Shown piece after piece: positions 59,381 to 64,000 of a DNA stretch of 64,000 bases. Origin of the DNA: Streptomyces goshikiensis. GTDB taxonomy: Bacteria > Actinomycetota > Actinomycetes > Streptomycetales > Streptomycetaceae. Location: the NCBI RefSeq assembly GCF_014650555.1, contig NZ_BMVE01000013.1, forward strand, positions 1 to 64,000, in the 5' to 3' direction. The position numbers were made by a program, and so were the translations under genes. The notes below the pieces were generated by a model that was given only the letters and a program-made list of their open reading frames with translations, was not told where the DNA came from and ran no database searches. The first letter of the stretch is position 1. Every line of letters starts with the position of its first letter.

Positions 59381-60664
59381 GTGACGCGGATGGACGATCT
59401 CGTGGTGGTCGGCGCGGGCCCGTACGGGCTGTCGATCGCCGCCCACGCGGCGGCCGCAGGGCTTCACGTACGGCTGCTCGGGAGACCCATGGCCTCCTGG
59501 CGGGACCACATGCCCGAGGGGATGTACCTCAAGTCCGAGCCCTGGTCGTCCAACCTGTCCGCGCCCGACGGGCGCCACACCCTCGCCTCCTACTGCGCCA
59601 CCCTCGGAATCACCGCGGAACACGGCACTCCGCTGCCGATCGGCACGTTCAGCGCGTACGGGCTCTGGTTCGCCCGGCAGGCCGCGCCCGAGGTCGAGGA
59701 GGTCACCGTGACCGAGGTCACCCCGCAGGGGGACGGATTCCGGATCCGTACCGCCGAGGGGCCGCCGCTGCTCGCCCGTACGGTGGCCCTCGCCGTCGGG
59801 GTGATGCCGTTCGTCCACCACCCCGAGGCGCTCGGCGCGCTCCCGCCCGGCCATTACTCGCACAGCAGCGGCCACCGGGACCTGGCCCGGTTCGCCGGCC
59901 GGGACGTCGCCGTGCTCGGGGCCGGGCAGGCCGCGCTGGAGACCGCCGCCCTGCTCGCGGAGAACGGGGCGCGGCCCGCCCTGGTCGCCCGCCGGGCCCG
60001 GCTGAACTGGAACACCGTCCCGCAGCCCCTGGAGCGGCCGGTGCTGCGCGCCCTGCGCGAGCCGCACAGCGGGCTCGGCACCGGCTGGCGCAGCTGGGTC
60101 TGGTCGGAGCTGCCCTGGGCGGTGCGCAGGCTCCCCGCGGCCACCCGCGAGCGGATCGCGGCCTCCGCCCTGGGCCCCGCCGGGGCGTGGTGGCTGCGGG
60201 ACCGGTTCGAGCGGCGGGTGCCGGCGCTGTTGGGGCATCGGCTGCACCGGGCGGTGGCGGTGGGCGAGCGGACGCGGCTGGAGCTGGAGTCGCCGGCCGG
60301 GGAGTCCGTCGTACTGGACACGGACCACGTGATCGCCGCGACGGGTTTCAGCCCGGCCCTCGCGCGCCTCGGCCTCCTCGACGCGGGGCTGCGGTCCGCG
60401 CTGCGGACGGTGGGCGGCGCCGGGACGCCCGAGCTCGACGCGGGATTCGAGTCCTCGTGGCCCGGGCTGTTCTTCGCGGGGCTGCTGACGGCTCCCTCAT
60501 TCGGCCCTTCCATGCGATTCGTACACGGCGCGGGCTTCACGGCGGGGAGACTGGTGAAGGGAGTCCTGGGCCGCCTCGGCGCCCGGGGCCCGCTGCCGGG
60601 CTCCAGCGGTGGCGCCCGGTCCGACCGGGCGCCCGCCGGGCACCCGAGGCAGCCGATGACGTAG
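59381..60664 (+). CDS. FAD/NAD(P)-binding oxidoreductase (monooxygenase-like)
   Basis: This 427-aa two-dinucleotide flavoprotein has an FAD site VVVGAGPYGLSIAAHA at about residues 8-23 and a second Rossmann motif VAVLGAGQAALETAALLAEN near 182. The phrase MYLKSEPWSSNLSAPDGRHT is typical of lysine/ornithine N-monooxygenase-like and related proteins. The C-terminal HVIAATGFSPALARLGLL closes the FAD domain. GTG 59381 has TGGAGGG upstream. It follows the ATP-grasp gene by 230 bp and may share its function. The substrate is unknown. The last 35 residues are Gly/Arg-rich and probably disordered. Confidence 0.88.
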   Translation: MTRMDDLVVVGAGPYGLSIAAHAAAAGLHVRLLGRPMASWRDHMPEGMYLKSEPWSSNLSAPDGRHTLASYCATLGITAEHGTPLPIGTFSAYGLWFARQAAPEVEEVTVTEVTPQGDGFRIRTAEGPPLLARTVALAVGVMPFVHHPEALGALPPGHYSHSSGHRDLARFAGRDVAVLGAGQAALETAALLAENGARPALVARRARLNWNTVPQPLERPVLRALREPHSGLGTGWRSWVWSELPWAVRRLPAATRERIAASALGPAGAWWLRDRFERRVPALLGHRLHRAVAVGERTRLELESPAGESVVLDTDHVIAATGFSPALARLGLLDAGLRSALRTVGGAGTPELDAGFESSWPGLFFAGLLTAPSFGPSMRFVHGAGFTAGRLVKGVLGRLGARGPLPGSSGGARSDRAPAGHPRQPMT

Positions 60665-60706
60665 CCGCGGCAGCGGTAGAGGTTCCGGCGGTGAGAGGGG
60701 TCCGTG

Positions 60707-60955
60707 ATGGGTGCGGAGAGAGCACAGGGCCACGGCTGGGTACGCATTCCCGCCAGCCGTACGGAACAACAGCCCGCCCGGGCCAGGTCCGCGGCGCACC
60801 CGCCGCCCGGCGCCGGGGCCTTCCACCCCGGCGACCAGCCCACGATCTATCTCTCCCTCGTCAAGCGCTGGCGGGAGGCCGGCCGCACCCTTCCGGGGCA
60901 TCCTGACGAGGAGTGGGAGCGGCTGATCTCCCAGCCGTGCTGGCCCGGCCGTTAG
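60707..60955 (+). CDS. small conserved hypothetical protein
   Basis: This 82-aa soluble protein starts MGAERAQGHGWVRIPASRTE and ends with a short globular part (TIYLSLVKRWREAGRTLPGH, PDEEWERLISQPCWPGR) with one Cys and three Trp. GAGAGGGG lies 8 bases before ATG 60707 (an in-frame GTG at 60704 is also possible). It is 15 bp upstream of the phosphatase gene on the same strand, so the two are probably co-transcribed and it may be a partner of that regulator. I know no function for it. Confidence 0.75.
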   Translation: MGAERAQGHGWVRIPASRTEQQPARARSAAHPPPGAGAFHPGDQPTIYLSLVKRWREAGRTLPGHPDEEWERLISQPCWPGR

Positions 60956-60969
60956 GTGGTGTGTGTCTC

Positions 60970-63111
60970 GTGGCAGCGGCGGAGCGCGACAGACCGGACA
61001 CGGGCCGGCAGGGGCCGGTATCCGGGCACGGCCCGCTGGCCGGGCAGGGTCCCCCGGCCTCCCCGGGGCCGCTGACCGGGCCCGGGGAGCGGCTCGCGCT
61101 GAACGGCATGGGCAGCTTCGAGTGGGACCTGGGCACCGGGACCCTGCTGCTCGACACGGCCGGACTGGCGGTGTTCGACCTGGAGCCGGAGGAGTTCGAC
61201 AACACCCCGGACGGCCTGGGCCTGCGGATCCCGCCCGCCGACGGCGAGCGGCTCTCCCGGCACGTGCTGGAGGTCCTCGACGGCGACGAGGACTCGTACG
61301 GCTCGTACTTCACGGTCCACCGGCGCGACGGCCGCGACCAGTGGACGCACACCCAGGGCCGGGTGCTGCGGGACCCCGACGGGACCGCCCGGCGGATCGT
61401 GGGCATCGTCCGGGACGCGACGGCGGAGCTGGAGCACGCCACCCTGCTGCGGAAGCTGGAGAACGCGCGGGCCCAGCAGGCCACGATCGTGCAGCGCACC
61501 ACGGAGGCCCTGTCCCGGGCGGTGACGGTGGACGACGTCACGGCCGCCCTGACGGGCGCGGGCGCGCTGGAGCGGCTCGGCGCGGACGGGCTGGCCCTGG
61601 GTCTGGTCGAGAACGGCACCATCAAGATGATCGCGCTGAGCGGGGAGTCCCTGGAGATCCTCGGCGAGCGCAGGTTCACCCGGCTGGACGGCACGCTGCC
61701 GCTCTCGCAGGCGGTCATCACCCGCAAGGCCCGCTTCGTCACCTCGCGGGCCGAACTGGTCGCCGAGTTCCCGCTGCTCACGGACTACCTGGAGCGGATC
61801 CGCTTCGACGCGGCCGCCTACCTCCCGCTGATCGCGCAGGCCAAGGCCATCGGCGGGCTGGTGCTCTTCTACCGGCGGCGCAGCGAGTTCAGCCCCGAGG
61901 AACGCAACCTGTGCCTGGGCCTCGCCGGCATCGTCGCCCAGTCGCTCCAGCGGGCGCTCCTCTTCGACCAGGAGCGGGAGTTCGCCACCGGCCTGCAGGC
62001 GGCCATGCTGCCGCGCCGGATCCCCGAGATCACCGGCGGGGAGATCGCGGTGCGCTACCACTCCGCGTGGAGCGGGCGGGAGGTCGGCGGGGACTGGTAC
62101 GACGTGATCGCGCTGCCCCGCGACCGCGTCGGCATCGTGGTCGGCGACGTCCAGGGCCACGACACGCACGCGGCGGCCATCATGGGCCAGCTGCGGATCG
62201 CGCTGCGGGCGTACGCGGGGGAGGGCCATCCGCCGTCCACCGTGCTGGCCCGGGCCTCCCGCTTCCTCGCCGAGCTGGACACCGAACGCTTCGCGACCTG
62301 CATGTACGCGCAGGTGGACCTGGAGACCGGCGGGGTACGGGCGGTCCGCGCGGGCCACATGGGCCCGTTGATCCGGCACACGGACGGCCGCACCGGGTGG
62401 CCCAACGTGCGCGGCGGGCTGCCGCTCGGGCTGGCCTCCGTCTTCGAGCAGGAGGAGTTCCCCGAGACCCGGCTCGACCTGGTCCCCGGCGAGACGCTGG
62501 TGCTGTGCACGGACGGGCTCGTGGAGGAACCGGGCACCGCCATCACCCAGGGCATGGAAGCCCTCGCCCACGCGGTGCGCAGCGGCCCCCAGGAGGCCGG
62601 GGCGCTCGCCGACCACCTCTCCGACCGGCTCTGGGAGCGCTGGGGCTCCGGGGACGACGTGGCGCTGCTGGTGCTGCGCCGGGCCCCCGACCCGGGCACC
62701 CACCGGGCGCCGCGGATCCACCAGTACGTCCACCAGGCGGACCCGGAGGGGCTGTCGGAGGCCCGGTACGCGCTGCGCCAGGCCCTGCGCGACTGGGGCA
62801 TGCCGGACCTCGCCGACGACGTGGAGCTTGCGGCCGGGGAACTGCTGGTCAACGCCCTGCTGCACACCGACGGCGGGGCCGTGCTGACGATGGAGGTGCT
62901 GCCGGAGCCGGTGCGGCGCATCCGGCTGTGGGTCAAGGACCGCTCCAGCGTGTGGCCGCGCCGGCGCACCCCGGGGGAGTCGGCCACCACGGGGCGCGGG
63001 CTGCTGCTGGTGGACGCGCTGGCCACGCACTGGGGCGTGGAGTCCCGGGGCGACGGCAAGGCGGTGTGGTGCGAGTTCGACGCCGCGGGGAGCGTCCGCG
63101 GCATCGGGTGA
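60970..63111 (+). CDS. PAS/GAF/SpoIIE-type phosphatase with C-terminal HATPase (anti-sigma-like) domain
   Basis: A 713-aa cytoplasmic signalling protein. A PAS domain lies at about residues 40-155 (NGMGSFEWDLGTGTLLLDTA). A GAF domain lies at about 170-345 (TEALSRAVTVDDVTAALTGA and AYLPLIAQAKAIGGLVLFYR). A PP2C/SpoIIE phosphatase lies at about 350-580, with metal Asp residues in GGDWYDV, VGDVQGHDTHAA and GSGDDVALLV. An RsbW-like HATPase with ELAAGELLVNALLHT and GRGLLLVDALA completes it. Streptomyces uses many such proteins to control anti-anti-sigma factors. GTG 60970 has AGGTGG 10 bases upstream. The input signal and target sigma factor are unknown. Confidence 0.93.
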   Translation: MAAAERDRPDTGRQGPVSGHGPLAGQGPPASPGPLTGPGERLALNGMGSFEWDLGTGTLLLDTAGLAVFDLEPEEFDNTPDGLGLRIPPADGERLSRHVLEVLDGDEDSYGSYFTVHRRDGRDQWTHTQGRVLRDPDGTARRIVGIVRDATAELEHATLLRKLENARAQQATIVQRTTEALSRAVTVDDVTAALTGAGALERLGADGLALGLVENGTIKMIALSGESLEILGERRFTRLDGTLPLSQAVITRKARFVTSRAELVAEFPLLTDYLERIRFDAAAYLPLIAQAKAIGGLVLFYRRRSEFSPEERNLCLGLAGIVAQSLQRALLFDQEREFATGLQAAMLPRRIPEITGGEIAVRYHSAWSGREVGGDWYDVIALPRDRVGIVVGDVQGHDTHAAAIMGQLRIALRAYAGEGHPPSTVLARASRFLAELDTERFATCMYAQVDLETGGVRAVRAGHMGPLIRHTDGRTGWPNVRGGLPLGLASVFEQEEFPETRLDLVPGETLVLCTDGLVEEPGTAITQGMEALAHAVRSGPQEAGALADHLSDRLWERWGSGDDVALLVLRRAPDPGTHRAPRIHQYVHQADPEGLSEARYALRQALRDWGMPDLADDVELAAGELLVNALLHTDGGAVLTMEVLPEPVRRIRLWVKDRSSVWPRRRTPGESATTGRGLLLVDALATHWGVESRGDGKAVWCEFDAAGSVRGIG

Positions 63112-63164
63112 CCGGCCGGTCACGCCGAGTTGTGGGCGGCGGGGGTCGGGGTGATGATGCGGCC

Positions 63165-63224
63165 ATGAGACGCGAGATCGAGATCGAGGACGGGCACGGA
63201 AGGGCCGTGTCGTGCGCCGGCTGA
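63165..63224 (+). other. possible 19-aa leader ORF
   Basis: ATG 63165 opens a 19-codon frame (MRREIEIEDGHGRAVSCAG) that ends inside the start of the next small gene (stop at 63222-63224, next GTG at 63212). It could couple translation of that gene. It has no good ribosome site of its own. Confidence 0.3.
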
Positions 63225-63388
63225 ACAGGGGCGCCGTGGCCGGGATCCTGGGGCTGCTCCTGCTGGGCGGGTCCGTGTTCGGGCTGCCGACGGTCGTGGA
63301 CTGGACGACGGGCCGCCCGCACGCGGACCCCGGCTGCCAGACGGTCGCGTTCATGTCGATGACCGGCGTGGCGCCCGCCTGCCGGTAG
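63212..63388 (+). CDS. small membrane or secreted peptide (58 aa)
   Basis: GTG 63212 has GGAAGGG 9 bases upstream. The 58-aa product starts MRRLNRGAVAG, has a hydrophobic segment ILGLLLLGGSVFGLP (residues about 12-26), then a polar part with two Cys (PGCQTVAFMSMTGVAPACR). It could be a signal peptide followed by a 30-aa disulfide-bonded peptide, or a single-pass membrane peptide. I do not recognise it. It lies 100 bp after the phosphatase gene and is convergent with the next gene. Confidence 0.65.
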   Translation: MRRLNRGAVAGILGLLLLGGSVFGLPTVVDWTTGRPHADPGCQTVAFMSMTGVAPACR

Positions 63389-63443
63389 CGGCGGCTACCG
63401 GACGGCCCGTGCCACGGCCTGCGGCTGCGACCAGCAGCTGCGG

Positions 63444-63890
63444 CTAGCGGTGGTCGAACAGCTCGACGGTCCGCTCGTCCTGGGCGACGGTGTCGATGGC
63501 CCTCGGCATCAGGCCGCTCCCCATGCGGACCACCTCCAGCCGGGCCTCGGCCCGCGCCTCGCCGGCGTGGATGCCCTTGGTGAAGCGCATCGAGGCGGTG
63601 CTCTGCCACTCGTGCTCCCGGCCGTCGCAGATCACCTCGCCCTTGGAGGTGGTGCCGAGGCGGGTGCCGTCCTGGGCGAGGGCGGTCGCGATCTGCACCC
63701 CCACGGGTGACGGGTCCTCGCACACGTAGGTGCCGGAAAGGGTGACCGTGTCGTCGTCACCGATGTGGGCGTCCTGCCGGACGGAAATGCGGTTCTCGAA
63801 AACGGTCGCGTCGGCGGGGGCGGTGAATACCGTCGTGGCCGCCAGGGCGGACAGTGCGGCGAATGCCATGCGGGGGCCGGTCGTGCCCAT
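63444..63890 (-). CDS. secreted protein, DUF6299-like
   Basis: A 148-aa exported protein with a signal peptide at residues 1 to about 29 (MAFAALSALAATTVFTAPAD). The mature domain of about 115 aa is beta-rich: NRISVRQDAHIGDDDTVTLS, GTYVCEDPS, CDGREHEW and FTKGIHAGEARAEARLEVVR, with two Cys that may form a disulfide. It matches what I recall of DUF6299, a secreted Streptomyces family of unknown role. GGAGGA lies 3-8 bases before ATG 63890; a longer frame to 63953 would start in a poor context. A single gene. Confidence 0.78.
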   Translation of the reverse strand: MGTTGPRMAFAALSALAATTVFTAPADATVFENRISVRQDAHIGDDDTVTLSGTYVCEDPSPVGVQIATALAQDGTRLGTTSKGEVICDGREHEWQSTASMRFTKGIHAGEARAEARLEVVRMGSGLMPRAIDTVAQDERTVELFDHR

Positions 63891-64000
63891 CGTTCCTCCG
63901 GTGGAAGCGGTGAATGCGGTGAATGCGGGTGGCGGGAATCCGCCGGAACGCATTGTGCTGGCAGTTGGGCGGCAACTCGCTCCGCGCGGTCGTGTCGTTG

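Overview
The window is high-GC actinobacterial DNA and almost certainly comes from a Streptomyces chromosome. It carries short and long chaplins, two rodlins, an hrdD-type sigma factor, a WhiJ/DUF397-like pair, GTG and TTG starts and strong GC3 bias. No replication, rRNA or phage genes are visible, and the only tRNA is tRNA-Arg(CCT).

Layout: 1-1080 has no gene and is rich in repeats, including a long inverted repeat and a 68-bp element in three copies. 1083-13036 is mostly core or lineage-specific: a secreted FG-GAP protein, an XRE/DUF397 pair, a GPP34 protein, a membrane-anchored D-Ala-D-Ala carboxypeptidase with a repetitive cytoplasmic tail, a polytopic membrane protein, a flavin/hemerythrin fusion and an HNH gene with apparent compensating frameshifts. 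13119-15055 holds the tRNA and a coupled pair of immunity-like genes with no toxin.

15089-26420 is the most interesting part: a class I lanthipeptide-type RiPP locus. It has a large SARP regulator on the + strand. On the - strand are an unlisted 41-aa precursor (26165-26290), a LanB dehydratase, a LanC cyclase, a JmjC-type hydroxylase and an ABC exporter, the last four coupled by 4-bp overlaps, plus a 74-aa secreted peptide. The precursor and the 74-aa peptide each have an array of heptamers with an exact 11-bp period, ending 11 bp from a putative -10 box. This is the classical SARP operator geometry and suggests that the SARP drives both promoters.

26449-39486 holds an orphan gltD, a secreted M6-type metalloprotease, a TetR/MFS pair, a DODA-type dioxygenase, a Uma2 gene, hrdD behind a consensus SigR promoter, a WYL regulator divergent from an MFS exporter, a DUF6227 protein and a VKOR-type protein. 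39587-44101 is the aerial-surface cluster: two rodlins with matching BldN-like promoters, two short chaplins, one long LAXTG-anchored chaplin with a single chaplin domain, and two small secreted proteins. 44454-60664 is an exopolysaccharide locus: secreted protein, glycosyltransferases, polyprenyl glycosylphosphotransferase, polymerase, MurJ-like flippase, NodB deacetylase, Wzz-like protein, GNAT, GH26 hydrolase, ATP-grasp and flavoprotein. The window ends with a PAS/GAF/SpoIIE/HATPase phosphatase and small secreted proteins.

The surface cluster and the polysaccharide locus lie side by side, which fits a role in the aerial hypha or spore surface. All functions are inferred from reading the sequence; no searches were run.
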